Part shown: positions 29,123-38,568 of the stretch, one piece after another | How positions within the stretch are numbered: the first letter of the stretch is position 1 | Layout of the letters: every line of letters starts with the position of its first letter | Assembly (NCBI GenBank): GCA_017451525.1 | Contig: JAFTOD010000002.1 | Location: 124,001 to 188,000 of the forward strand | Direction of reading: 5' to 3' | Length of the DNA stretch: 64,000 bases | DNA from: Paludibacteraceae bacterium | GTDB taxonomy: Bacteria > Bacteroidota > Bacteroidia > Bacteroidales > Paludibacteraceae | Notes under the pieces: generated by a model | Databases searched by the model: none | Seen by the model: only the letters and a program-made list of their open reading frames with translations | What the model was told of the DNA's origin: nothing | Made by a program: the position numbers and the translations under genes

Positions 29123-29219
29123 TAGTTTCGGTTATCTACCGTGTATCTACCGTATATCTATCGTGTATCTACCGTATATCTACCGTGATTGACACGGTAT
29201 TGCAAGGGTATTGGATTAG
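29123..29219. repeat. 11-bp tandem array (ATCTACCGTGT type)
   Basis: Five consecutive 11-bp units of ATCTACCGTGT/ATCTACCGTAT type run from 29134 to 29188. They are followed by looser 11-bp units beginning TTGACACGGTA, TTGCAAGGGTA and TTGGATTAGTT, up to the stop codon of the thioredoxin gene. It fills the whole spacer between the thioredoxin and DUF6029 genes. It is one of several 11-bp arrays in the window. Confidence 0.85.
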
Positions 29220-29690
29220 TTATTGCAATGCATCATAGATATCTTCTTCGCCGCCATCTACATAACCTGCGTGGTTATAGACGATTTTGCCTTTGCCGTC
29301 AAGCACGAATACGTGAGGTACGTTTTGCACATTCATAGCTCGTTTAAAGTCACCGTTAGGGTCAAGCAATACCTCATACTCCCATCCGAAACCATCAACG
29401 AGTGGCTTTACTTTGTTGGCATCTTGCGCTTGGTCAATGCTGACGATAATCATCTTTACTCCAGTCTCATCTTGCCAATCTGGATATACTTCGTGAATGG
29501 CTTTCAATTCGCGCAAACATGGCTTGCACCAAGTTGCCCAGAAAGAGATAATCACAGGTTTGCCATCATTGCTGATTGCGCTTGTTTGTACGGTATTACC
29601 ATTGATGTCTTGTAGTTTTACGTTTGGCAATTGTGCGCTAATAGTTAATGCGCAAATGGCCATCATACTGAGTAATAAAATCTTTTTCAT
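29220..29690 (-). CDS. TlpA/ResA-like thiol-disulfide oxidoreductase
   Basis: A 156-aa periplasmic thioredoxin-fold protein. Signal peptide MKKILLLSMMAICALTISAQ is followed by PVIISFWATWCKPCLRELKAI with the WCKPC active site, and VQNVPHVFVLDGKGKIV with the cis-Pro. ATG at 29690 was chosen over an in-frame TTG two codons earlier. It heads the DUF6029-Omp28 group, separated by the 11-bp array. It probably supplies reducing or oxidising equivalents to exported Cys-containing proteins. Confidence 0.9.
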   Translation of the reverse strand: MKKILLLSMMAICALTISAQLPNVKLQDINGNTVQTSAISNDGKPVIISFWATWCKPCLRELKAIHEVYPDWQDETGVKMIIVSIDQAQDANKVKPLVDGFGWEYEVLLDPNGDFKRAMNVQNVPHVFVLDGKGKIVYNHAGYVDGGEEDIYDALQ

Positions 29691-29700
29691 ATTCAAGTTA

Positions 29701-31800
29701 TTATTTTTTCATTGATAATTGTATTCTTCCGCGTGATTTGTCGATGTCAATCACTTTTACCATCACGTGTTGATGCAGTGCGACCACTTCCGTTGGGCTG
29801 CTGATGCGGCGATTGCTCATCTCGGAGATGTGTACTAGTCCATCTTTATGCACGCCTATATCCACAAAAGCACCGAAATTAGCAATATTGGTCACTATGC
29901 CTGGTAGCACCATGCCTATTTGCAGGTCATCGATGGTATGCACGTTCTCGTCGAAATGCCATTCTTCCAATTGTTCGCGTGGATCGCGACTAGGTTTCTC
30001 CAACTCGCGCATAATGTCTTGTAGCGTAGGCAATCCCACTTTATCGCTCACGTAGCGTTGCAGATCAATCTTCTCGCGTAGATTAGCATGGCTCATCAGG
30101 TCATTCACACTGCATTTTAGGTCTTTTGCCATCTGCTCTACGATATTGTAGCTCTCTGGGTGAACGGCGGAATTATCCAGTGGGTTATCGGAATTAGTGA
30201 CGCGCAAGAATCCTGCTGCTTGTTCAAAAGTCTTTGCCCCCATCTTAGGTACTTTCAGTAGTGCTTTGCGGTTAGGGAACGCACCATTCTCGCTTCGGTA
30301 GTTGACGATATTCTGCGCCAATGCAGGTCCTAATCCTGAGACATATGTCAATATATGCTTGCTCGCGGTGTTGACATCTACGCCTACATGGTTTACTACG
30401 CTCTCTACTGTCTGTTGCAGGCTCTCTCCGAGGCGCGTTTGATTTACATCGTGTTGATATTGCCCTACACCAATTGATTTTGGGTCAATCTTTACTAATT
30501 CTGCCAACGGATCCATCAATCGTCTGCCTATGGATACCGCACCGCGCACGGTCACATCCTCATCAGGAAACTCCTCGCGCGCAATCTTGCTAGCCGAATA
30601 CACCGACGCTCCGCTCTCGCTGACCACGAAGAGTTGTGGTGGTGTAGAGTGGTTCTCTAAGGCGATGCGCACCATTTGCTCACACTCACGAGATGCCGTG
30701 CCGTTGCCAATGGCGATGGCTTCGATTTGGTAGCGCGCGATCAAGTCTTGGAGCGTTTTAGTGGAAGTAATGTTGTTGACGAATACCACCGTATGATACA
30801 ACAGATCTCCTTGTGCGGATAATACGACGGTCTTGCAACCAGTACGGAACCCAGGATCAAGTGCTAAGACGCGCTTCTGACCTAATGGTGACTCAAGCAA
30901 TAGTTGACGCAGGTTTTGTGCAAATACACGTATCGCTTCTTCGTCTGCTCTTTCTTTGCTCGCTGCGGCAAATTCGGTTTCGATGGATGGTTTGAGTAAC
31001 CGCTTGTAGCTATCCTCCATAGCCAGTTCCACTTGGTACGTGGTGTCGCTGTTGGTTTTGAGGAATAGTCGCGCTAACTTATCCAATGCTTTTTCGCTAT
31101 CGGGAGATATGTCCACGCGGATAAATCCTTCTGCTTCTGCACGACGGATAGCCAATAGGCGATGGGAAGTGATGCGACGGAGTGGCTCTTTCACGGAAAA
31201 ATAATCGCGGTACTTTTGCGCCTCTTCGTCTGATTCTTTGCCTTTTATGACTTTGGTGGTCAATATTGCAGAATAGGTAAACTCACGACGAATACCATTT
31301 CTCGCTTGCTCGTCTTGACTAATCCATTCAGCAATGATGTCGCGTGCACCTTGCAACGCCTCTTCTCGCCTCTCGCCTAATCGCCTAATTGCCTCATCTC
31401 CTTCGCGTTTTTGTTCAAAGATTGCTTTCGCCAATGGCTCATATCCTTGTTCGCGAGCCACATCAGCACGTGTTTTTCGATGTGGCTTATATGGTAAATA
31501 GATATCCTCTAGTTCGGTCAAATCCCATGATTTCTCAATACGTGCTTTGAGTTCATTGGTCAATTTCCCTTGTTCTTCTATCGTTTTTAGGATAGTTGCT
31601 TTGCGATCTTCAATCTCTAAATAACGATGGTATTCATCAGCAATGGCAGCAATTTGTACTTCATCCAAACTTCCCGTTTTCTCTTTACGATAGCGTGCAA
31701 TAAAAGGTATAGTCGCATTCTCATTGAGCAATGCCACTGTCGCTGCAACTTGCTTTGCAGATACCCCTACTTTGTTTGATATTAGGTCAAAATATTCCAC
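29701..31800 (-). CDS. tex: Tex-family S1 RNA-binding protein
   Basis: A 699-aa cytoplasmic nucleic-acid-binding protein of the Tex/Spt6 family. Parts in order: N-terminal helical Tex_N, YqgF-like domain (KRVLALDPGFRTGCKTVVL, AIAIGNGTASRECE), HhH motifs (GLGPALAQNIVNYRSENGAF), and a C-terminal S1 domain (GMVLPGIVTNIANFGAFVDIG). It is linked with transcription or translation processes and stress survival. It follows aroK by 27 bases. Confidence 0.95.
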   Translation of the reverse strand: MEYFDLISNKVGVSAKQVAATVALLNENATIPFIARYRKEKTGSLDEVQIAAIADEYHRYLEIEDRKATILKTIEEQGKLTNELKARIEKSWDLTELEDIYLPYKPHRKTRADVAREQGYEPLAKAIFEQKREGDEAIRRLGERREEALQGARDIIAEWISQDEQARNGIRREFTYSAILTTKVIKGKESDEEAQKYRDYFSVKEPLRRITSHRLLAIRRAEAEGFIRVDISPDSEKALDKLARLFLKTNSDTTYQVELAMEDSYKRLLKPSIETEFAAASKERADEEAIRVFAQNLRQLLLESPLGQKRVLALDPGFRTGCKTVVLSAQGDLLYHTVVFVNNITSTKTLQDLIARYQIEAIAIGNGTASRECEQMVRIALENHSTPPQLFVVSESGASVYSASKIAREEFPDEDVTVRGAVSIGRRLMDPLAELVKIDPKSIGVGQYQHDVNQTRLGESLQQTVESVVNHVGVDVNTASKHILTYVSGLGPALAQNIVNYRSENGAFPNRKALLKVPKMGAKTFEQAAGFLRVTNSDNPLDNSAVHPESYNIVEQMAKDLKCSVNDLMSHANLREKIDLQRYVSDKVGLPTLQDIMRELEKPSRDPREQLEEWHFDENVHTIDDLQIGMVLPGIVTNIANFGAFVDIGVHKDGLVHISEMSNRRISSPTEVVALHQHVMVKVIDIDKSRGRIQLSMKK

Positions 31801-31827
31801 GCTTATAATTATAAAACAAGTATGTTT

Positions 31828-32424
31828 TTATTTATAGGTAGATTGAATCATTTCGTATAGCATGTTAGCTATATGTATATCATTTTCTTCTGCGAGTGTA
31901 ATTGTTCCATTGATGAAAGAGATTGGAGCCTTTATTATATAGTCCGCCATCATATAATATGGCTCTCGGGCTTTCAATTGAGTGCTGATAAACTGCAATA
32001 ATTCTTCTTCGGTGCGTCCTTGCAACATGGGACGTTGGCTTAGGTCAGTGAGCATCAGGCGTTGAGCGAGGTGCTTAGGTTCCCATTTTAGATAAATGCT
32101 AGTACCCAATTCTGCTAGACATTCCATATTATCTTCCCAACACGGATAACCACCACCAGTAGCATAGATTACCTTCTCAATAGGCAACTCTGCAAGGTCT
32201 TCTACCACATATTTCTCTTTGCGGCGAAACTCTTCAATACCATGCAGACGGATATACTCCGCAGGCGTTTGCCCATGAATCTCTGCAAATGCTTCGTCCA
32301 AATCCACGAAGTGCCAGCCCAAACGCTCTGCCAAAAGGCGACCAACAGTCGTCTTGCCAGCAGCCATGTAGCCAATCAAATAGATTGGGAGTTTTAATGG
32401 TTTTATGAGTTTGAGCGGTTTCAA
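31828..32424 (-). CDS. aroK: Shikimate kinase
   Basis: Phosphorylates shikimate in the chorismate pathway. The P-loop IGYMAAGKTTVGRLLA, the shikimate-binding DLDEAF, FRRKEKYVVEDL, the TGGGYPCW glycine block and the LTDLSQRPML lid are all present. No ATG precedes the P-loop. The frame begins with TTG at 32424 right after a stop codon. The resulting N-terminus (KPLKLIKPLKL) is an odd repeated peptide coded by 18-nt repeats. An ATA two-thirds into the repeat is an unlikely alternative. 198 residues from the TTG. Confidence 0.92.
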   Translation of the reverse strand: MKPLKLIKPLKLPIYLIGYMAAGKTTVGRLLAERLGWHFVDLDEAFAEIHGQTPAEYIRLHGIEEFRRKEKYVVEDLAELPIEKVIYATGGGYPCWEDNMECLAELGTSIYLKWEPKHLAQRLMLTDLSQRPMLQGRTEEELLQFISTQLKAREPYYMMADYIIKAPISFINGTITLAEENDIHIANMLYEMIQSTYK

Positions 32425-32457
32425 TGGCTATTTTGGAAATTAGTGGTATGTTAGCGG

Positions 32458-32523
32458 GAAAGTATTGGATGCTATCGAAATGGTATTGAGTTGGTATCGA
32501 GGTGGTAATGAGATTTCAATGGA
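32458..32523. repeat. 11-bp tandem array (WTGGTATYGAG type)
   Basis: Six 11-bp units run from 32458 to 32523; the best are ATGGTATTGAG, TTGGTATCGAG and GTGGTAATGAG (32480-32512). It fills the 103-bp spacer between the 119-aa secreted protein gene and aroK. Confidence 0.75.
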
Positions 32524-32527
32524 CTAT

Positions 32528-32887
32528 CTAACGGCAGGGCGTATAATCAAAGGTGTCGTTGTCGCGCCAAAGGATTTTGTTATTTTCGATATATGCTTCT
32601 GGAAAAGCAGATTTGAATGGTGCTTTCAGCACACCAAGATATTGCCACTCCTTATTATATACGCGCACGTGCGAGGAGCATATAGGAGCGCAGACGGTAT
32701 GGATGACTATGATACTGTCGTTCGTCTGCAGCGTATCGCGCATACAGACAAGTCCAGCGTTCAGCTGTTCACCATTGTTCAACTCCTGCGTACCTGACAG
32801 TTCAGCAGTAGCTGTTTGCTGTGCAAACGAAAAGTGACTTATTCCGCAAGCAAATAATAGGATTGATATGAATTGCTTATAATTCAA
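32528..32887 (-). CDS. Small exported protein of unknown function
   Basis: A 119-residue protein with signal peptide MNYKQFISILLFACGISHFSFAQ. The rest is one small beta-rich domain with conserved-looking CMRDTLQTNDSIIVIHT and CAPICSSHVRVY containing a CxxxC pair. No family recognised. It starts two bases after ispF and is probably in the same transcript. Confidence 0.72.
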   Translation of the reverse strand: MNYKQFISILLFACGISHFSFAQQTATAELSGTQELNNGEQLNAGLVCMRDTLQTNDSIIVIHTVCAPICSSHVRVYNKEWQYLGVLKAPFKSAFPEAYIENNKILWRDNDTFDYTPCR

Positions 32888-32889
32888 AC

Positions 32890-33366
32890 TTACTTCTTAA
32901 TTATCATTACTACAGCTTGAGCGGCAATACCTTCTTTACGCCCAACGAAACCGAGTTGCTCAGTGGTAGTGGCTTTGATACTGATTTGGTGTTCGTTCAC
33001 ATCCATTACTTCTGCCAGACAAGCAGTCATGGCTGGGATGTGTGGGTTGAGTTTCGGTGCTTCTGCACAGATGGTGCAATCACAGTTGCCCAACTCGTAT
33101 CCTGCTTCTCGGAGCATAGTCATAACTTTGCGGAGCAGAATCTTAGAGTCGATATTCTCGTACTCATTACCTTTGATAGGCGGAAAATGATAGCCAATAT
33201 CGCGCATAGCAGCTGCGCCGAGCAGGGCATCGCATAGCGCGTGAATCAGTACATCCGCATCGGAATGTCCTAGCAGTCCTTGTTCGGCAGGCACACGAAT
33301 GCCGCCCAACCACAATTCGCGATTGGGGGCAAAAGCGTGTACATCATATCCGAAACCGATACGCAT
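32890..33366 (-). CDS. ispF: 2-C-methyl-D-erythritol 2,4-cyclodiphosphate synthase
   Basis: Fifth step of the MEP isoprenoid pathway. The 158-aa sequence has metal ligands in GFGYDVHAF (Asp and His) and GHSDADVLIHALCDALLGAA. It also has the substrate loop DIGYHFP and the C-terminal ATTTEQLGFVGRKEG signature. Its start overlaps the porV stop by one base (TAATG). The porU-porV-ispF order is the same as in Porphyromonas gingivalis. Confidence 0.97.
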   Translation of the reverse strand: MRIGFGYDVHAFAPNRELWLGGIRVPAEQGLLGHSDADVLIHALCDALLGAAAMRDIGYHFPPIKGNEYENIDSKILLRKVMTMLREAGYELGNCDCTICAEAPKLNPHIPAMTACLAEVMDVNEHQISIKATTTEQLGFVGRKEGIAAQAVVMIIKK

Positions 33367-34568
33367 TATTTACGGTTGTTTACGAGGTCTTTGATACCAG
33401 CGAGGTCAAAGCCAAGGGTGAAACGCATGGTGTTATCAAGTGGGTTGGATGGTGCAGTAGCGATGCAGTAAGCAAAGTCCAAAGAGAAAATGCTTAGGTG
33501 GAAACCAGCACCAAGAGTCACGTAACGACGGTTGCCTTTGTAGAAGTTCTCGTGACTATAACCTACGCGACCAAAGAATTGGCGATTGTAGCTATACTCA
33601 AGACCAACACCCCATTGCACTTCTTGAAACTCTTCTAGTGAAGAAGATACCGTTTTACCAGTTGTTTCGTTGATATAACCAGGAGCATCAGCAAATGATT
33701 GGAACCAACCTGCAGTAGAACTTATTGCAGAATACTCTTCTTGTGAGTAGCGATGTGTGGTTTGATCACTTGCTTTGTTTGAATAATAGGTTGGTACCAA
33801 CATTTTGTTGCACTCTACAGTTGCCATCAAACGGTTATAGTTATCAAATGGAATCTCGTAGCTCACACCCAATCGCATATTTGCAGGAATAAAGTTGGAT
33901 ACATAATCATCGTATGTCATCTTACCACCTAAATTGCTTAGGTTAAATCCTAATCCAAAATAACTTTCTCCCATAGGCAATGAAATAGGCTGTTTGTAAT
34001 ATAGTGCAACGTCTGCAGCCATTGTCCATGCTGGATGCATTTCTTGTGAGGCACCGCTTACAGAGGCATTCACACCATTATTGAGATCACTATACAAAAA
34101 ACGCAAAGCAACCGCCATACTCACATATTCATGTAATTTACGTGAGTAAGCCACATCAACAGCCCACTCATTAGGGTGTGCCTCTTGGAATGCTGTACCA
34201 GAATAATCAACCAATTGTACTTCACCCATTGAGAAATAGGTAAAACTACCTGAGATAGTACCTGCCATATCGCCCATGTTGTAGTAACCTGCGATATATG
34301 CCAAGTCTATATCACTAACGAGTTTGGTCAACCATGGAGTATAGTTGGCAGTCAAGCCACCTTTGCTCTCCATGAAAGCATACTTAGCAGGATTCCAGTG
34401 CTGTGAGTTGAGGTCAGCATTGGTAGCTACACCCACATCACCCATACCTGCAGCACGTCCATCAGGTGCGATGCTAAGCGATGGCATGGCGGTGATTACT
34501 GGATTAGTTGCCAAAATAGGCAACGATAAGATAGAAAATGTTAGAATTGAAAAAAATGTTTTTTTCAT
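33366..34568 (-). CDS. porV: T9SS outer-membrane protein PorV
   Basis: A 400-aa FadL-like outer-membrane beta-barrel that shuttles T9SS cargo to the attachment complex with PorU. Signal peptide MKKTFFSILTFSILSLPILA. The N-terminal block PSLSIAPDGRAAGMGDVGVA is the family signature. Strand-rich body, then LSIFSLDFAYCIA near the end. The neighbours porU upstream and ispF downstream match the P. gingivalis order, which supports the identity. Confidence 0.93.
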   Translation of the reverse strand: MKKTFFSILTFSILSLPILATNPVITAMPSLSIAPDGRAAGMGDVGVATNADLNSQHWNPAKYAFMESKGGLTANYTPWLTKLVSDIDLAYIAGYYNMGDMAGTISGSFTYFSMGEVQLVDYSGTAFQEAHPNEWAVDVAYSRKLHEYVSMAVALRFLYSDLNNGVNASVSGASQEMHPAWTMAADVALYYKQPISLPMGESYFGLGFNLSNLGGKMTYDDYVSNFIPANMRLGVSYEIPFDNYNRLMATVECNKMLVPTYYSNKASDQTTHRYSQEEYSAISSTAGWFQSFADAPGYINETTGKTVSSSLEEFQEVQWGVGLEYSYNRQFFGRVGYSHENFYKGNRRYVTLGAGFHLSIFSLDFAYCIATAPSNPLDNTMRFTLGFDLAGIKDLVNNRK

Positions 34569-34653
34569 TGTAGTAATTGTTTATTTATTATTGTTAATTT
34601 ACAGAATAGTTGAATCTTTTTTGTACGCTTATTTAGATTTGTTTCATAGGCAA

Positions 34654-37600
34654 TTATTTCGATACAATGATTTTACCCGCTTTCGAAACGTAATTCGAAG
34701 TGGTGGTTTTTATACTTACTTGATATACATATATGCCAGAGTTGATACCGAGTTCTCCTAAATTCCATTCTATTCCTTTTACTCCTTTTTGCATGTGAGT
34801 GTGGATTAATTGCCCGCCTATATCAAATAGACGGATAGTTGTTTCCACGATTTCGTTTGGTTGATCATATTCAATGTGGAACATAAGGTTTTCTGACTGA
34901 GATACAGGATTAGGATAAGTAATGATTTTGTAAATTTGCGGATCTTGCCCTTTCACCACTTGGAAGTTGAGCATAGCTGTAGAACTATTATTTATCAAAT
35001 CCCATGCACGGAAGGTCAGGGTATGCTGTCCGTCTTCCATTTCAGGCATCTTGTAGCTAATTGTCCCTTGTTGATAACTGTTGTTGTCTGCTACAAAATA
35101 CTCATTTAGTACATAGGTATGTTTTGGGTTGCCATCGATTACCATTAGCAAGTCATGACCAATACCTGTTCCCACGGTGTTGATACCATTTTCATCATAA
35201 ACTTCAGCGAAGAATTGTGGGAACTCATATGTAGTTCCCCCATCTTGGAATTCTGGAGTATTAAGGTATACACGAATATCAGGTCCTATAGTATCTTGAA
35301 TAGCCACTGTACTAGTACCTCCAATTATGAAATCTTCGTAGTGACCAATGCCTTCTTCCTTACTCTCATTATCATAAGCATAATAAACGATACGTCCATG
35401 ACCATAGTTATAACGAATATCTTTTGGTACCATAAAGGTGAACTCAAACTGACCATCTATCACGTCTGTTTGTCCTGCAAATAATGTGTTGGGATAATCG
35501 TTATATGTGATTTTTACTTTTTGTGATTCATTGAGTTCATCATTGTCACGTGTAGTAATCTGTTGCATTTTATCCAAGATAGTGATATCCATATTTCCGT
35601 TGAACCATGTTGCGGTGTCATGTTCGGGCGTAAGTACATATCCTTTGATGGTTTGTACGCTGAGCGCATGCAGGGTATCAATATCTGTACTTGTTTTTAT
35701 TTGATAGTCTGTTGGATAATTTAAGCGTAATGCAGGATCTCCTAGTAGTATATATGCCATCTTGTTCGCATCGCGTCCCGTCATATTTTTAGCAATTCTG
35801 GTTGCTTCACCAATAGTCATTTTGTATTCGAATGCATTCTTGTGTCCAAACAATGTATCACACAAATTACGATTGATAATTGTATTTTGTGTAGCATAAA
35901 CGGTACGACATGCCGACAAAACGCCTATCGCTCCACCATTGGGGTTGAGTACTGCCTCTTCTCCAGCAGAAGTGACTCCACCATCGAAATGCGAGAAACT
36001 ACACGTAGCTAAAAACCAAAATGCCTGATTGACATTGTTCATATTCTGGATGTCCTTAAGAGTCATGAATAATTCATTAGTAATATTGTTGTAGCCTCCG
36101 TGACCAGAATAATTAAAGAATAACATACCATTATTGACTAAATTGTCAAATTGATTTTTAGCTAAAGGATAACTCTCGCCTGCAGCACTTACTTCTTGTG
36201 TGTAGGCGTCAAGATAAATTTTGTTCACGTTAAAGCTTAAATTCTCTTTGCGCAATTTCTCGGCGCCTGATTCTGCTGTTTGTACGTGCAATCCATGATC
36301 ACCATCATCTGCTAAAAAACAGATTTGTGTTTTCCACTTACCTAATACTTGATTGTCCATGTAGGTGCAGATCTTATCCACCACTTGGTTGGCTTCGTCC
36401 AATGTCTTTGCAGGTAAACGCCCTACACCGATATTCATTTGGGCACGAATCTCATTAAAAGTACCTTTATTATCCACTCCAGCATTGTCCAATAGGAATC
36501 CGCAATAGTCATCTGTAGCATATGCTTGTGTTTCAATAGTAGAGTTCTTTGCTTGATATGTTAACAACTTGCATTCACCTGAACGTGACAAGATTTTTCT
36601 ATTATCAAATGTTCCATCTCCCAGTAACAACAAACTTTTTGGTTGATGTTGCGATTTTCCATTTGCTTTGTCATAGAGCATTTTCATTAGCCAACGATAA
36701 GCAGTCACATCGGGTGTGCCCGATGAAAACTCATTATATACTTGTTCGTCAGTTACTACTGCCCATGTTAACTGGTCGATCTCCTCGTGCTTTTGAGCCA
36801 AACGTGTGGCAGGTTCTACAAATTCTTCTGGACAGATAATCACATAATCAATATTATACAATGCGTGTAAATCTTGATTAGCTACTTTACCTACTAAGGT
36901 CGGTGTTTTCCATTGGGTTTTATTGTTCACATTTACTGCCACGTACTTCTCAGCAGTAGTATTACTTCCTATCCATGATAGCGTATCATCAAACCATGTT
37001 ACAGGCATTTTTTCGATGTTTATCCCATCTGTCACGCGCCAAATTTGTGTGTGTGCATTGGCTTCAGTCATATGGAAGCACAGCCCAGAAGACGATCCCA
37101 ATAGAGTTGTATTGCTAATTGCCAAATCATTTCCATGCATTGCTAAACGACATGGAATGTTCATCTCAATGTAATTCAAATAAACCTTTGCACTAGGTGT
37201 TGATTTATCGAATGTTAATGTTACTGTTTGAGTAGCATTATTCAAAGCATGTACTACCATCCACAGCGTATCTTGTTCCGCTTTAGTGTAATAATCCGAA
37301 ACTTTGATAGCGGGAATTAGACTATTTGCTGTCATATTAGCTATAGTAATAGTTGTGTTGGTCGGTGTACTTGTATTTCCTGCCAAATCAATGAAGCAGT
37401 GCATATCTAAATCTGTACGAACACTAGGCGACGCAAAGTTTAGCGAGATAGTCTTGTTGCTTTCACTAAGCAGTTCACCATACATTTCTCGACCACCGCC
37501 ACTAACTCCAGTAGGATCAATCAAATTGACTTCATCTTTTTCGTGCAATTGATAGTTGGTGTACCAATCTACGTCTATGATATCCGACATTGTTTCCGTA

Positions 37601-38055
37601 ACTGCTTCATCAATCAAACGTTGTTCTCCCGCATTGTCACTCAAAAAATAGTATCCCAAATTGCTATATGGATTGGTTGTGTGTCGCCATCTTCCTTGAG
37701 TGTCAGATTGCCAACTAACAGGACCTTGTGCATAAAACAATACGTAGTCACCTGCGTTGAATACGCCATCGTCACCTTTATGCATATAAAAGGCTACTGA
37801 AGGTAAGTCATCCCAATGATGAAGCATAAAGTTCTCTGATAGCATACTGCCACCATAACCCAAAATTCGCAATTGTGCAGGATTTAATCCCCACGATTTC
37901 AGTTGCTCATAGGTCATCATATGAACACCCGTTTCTTTTACGCTAACTTTTAAAAATTGCCCCTCTTTTAGTACAGAGTGTTCACTATATGTATGTAGCC
38001 CTGCGTATGAGAAACTGCTCAATAATACTCCTATTACTACTAATAATCGATTCAT
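34654..38055 (-). CDS. porU: T9SS sortase PorU
   Basis: A 1133-aa gingipain-family (C25) cysteine protease that cuts the T9SS C-terminal signal and attaches cargo to the surface. Signal MNRLLVVIGVLLSSFSYA. An N-terminal prodomain-like beta region is followed by the caspase-like domain. The active-site His lies in LFFNYSGHGGYNNITNE and Cys in FWFLATCSFSHFDGG. After an Ig-like region, the protein carries its own type A C-terminal domain: ITYPNPVSQSENLMF, RLFDIGGQLI and YVYQVSIKT. It is encoded 5 bases after the FAH-like gene. Confidence 0.95.
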   Translation of the reverse strand: MNRLLVVIGVLLSSFSYAGLHTYSEHSVLKEGQFLKVSVKETGVHMMTYEQLKSWGLNPAQLRILGYGGSMLSENFMLHHWDDLPSVAFYMHKGDDGVFNAGDYVLFYAQGPVSWQSDTQGRWRHTTNPYSNLGYYFLSDNAGEQRLIDEAVTETMSDIIDVDWYTNYQLHEKDEVNLIDPTGVSGGGREMYGELLSESNKTISLNFASPSVRTDLDMHCFIDLAGNTSTPTNTTITIANMTANSLIPAIKVSDYYTKAEQDTLWMVVHALNNATQTVTLTFDKSTPSAKVYLNYIEMNIPCRLAMHGNDLAISNTTLLGSSSGLCFHMTEANAHTQIWRVTDGINIEKMPVTWFDDTLSWIGSNTTAEKYVAVNVNNKTQWKTPTLVGKVANQDLHALYNIDYVIICPEEFVEPATRLAQKHEEIDQLTWAVVTDEQVYNEFSSGTPDVTAYRWLMKMLYDKANGKSQHQPKSLLLLGDGTFDNRKILSRSGECKLLTYQAKNSTIETQAYATDDYCGFLLDNAGVDNKGTFNEIRAQMNIGVGRLPAKTLDEANQVVDKICTYMDNQVLGKWKTQICFLADDGDHGLHVQTAESGAEKLRKENLSFNVNKIYLDAYTQEVSAAGESYPLAKNQFDNLVNNGMLFFNYSGHGGYNNITNELFMTLKDIQNMNNVNQAFWFLATCSFSHFDGGVTSAGEEAVLNPNGGAIGVLSACRTVYATQNTIINRNLCDTLFGHKNAFEYKMTIGEATRIAKNMTGRDANKMAYILLGDPALRLNYPTDYQIKTSTDIDTLHALSVQTIKGYVLTPEHDTATWFNGNMDITILDKMQQITTRDNDELNESQKVKITYNDYPNTLFAGQTDVIDGQFEFTFMVPKDIRYNYGHGRIVYYAYDNESKEEGIGHYEDFIIGGTSTVAIQDTIGPDIRVYLNTPEFQDGGTTYEFPQFFAEVYDENGINTVGTGIGHDLLMVIDGNPKHTYVLNEYFVADNNSYQQGTISYKMPEMEDGQHTLTFRAWDLINNSSTAMLNFQVVKGQDPQIYKIITYPNPVSQSENLMFHIEYDQPNEIVETTIRLFDIGGQLIHTHMQKGVKGIEWNLGELGINSGIYVYQVSIKTTTSNYVSKAGKIIVSK

Positions 38056-38059
38056 GTAT

Positions 38060-38560
38060 TTATTTGATTTTGCAATACAACAATTCCTTATCGGCTTGTT
38101 GTAGAGTTATTATTTCTTCTTTTACTACGCTACGCGGTAAAATGTTTCGGTTAATTACAATTAAATCACCTTGACGAATAGTCATTATTTTGCTTGCCTC
38201 CACTATAGCAGCATCCATGTTGATTACCAAATCGCTGTATGGATTTTCTTCCACTTCTATCCAACCTCCCATTGGCAACGAACCATCAAATGCGAAGGCA
38301 CGTGTCCAATCGTTTTGTTTCGCATAGTCAGCAGCAAACAGGTTCACTCCTATTGCCACTGCATCATAATACCTCCGAGCGAAGCGCAAACCAACATATT
38401 TACCCATTCGGCTTACGCGTAGCACTACGCATGGCGTTAGTTGAATATCATTACTCCATTCAGGAATGAAAAATGGTTTACGATTCACCAATAGCGACGA
38501 ATCGCATTTTAGTATCATCTTTACATTTCCTTCTATTTGATTAAAAGTGATAATCTTCAT
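38060..38560 (-). CDS. Shortened fumarylacetoacetate hydrolase-like protein, probably inactive
   Basis: A 166-aa protein. The core PFFIPEWSNDIQLTPCVVLRVSRMG and LRFARRYYDAVAIGVNLFAADY, then AFDGSLPMG, aligns with the FAH-family protein encoded upstream of porU in P. gingivalis. That family has a metal-binding Glu pair in 'N-E-x-x-x-E-x-E'; here the same strand reads NDIQLTPCV, without the acids. The N-terminal Gly-x-x-Tyr-x-x-His region is replaced by about 20 unrelated residues. It may be a degenerate enzyme kept for a structural role. It is immediately upstream of porU. Confidence 0.75.
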   Translation of the reverse strand: MKIITFNQIEGNVKMILKCDSSLLVNRKPFFIPEWSNDIQLTPCVVLRVSRMGKYVGLRFARRYYDAVAIGVNLFAADYAKQNDWTRAFAFDGSLPMGGWIEVEENPYSDLVINMDAAIVEASKIMTIRQGDLIVINRNILPRSVVKEEIITLQQADKELLYCKIK

Positions 38561-38568
38561 TCAGCCGA

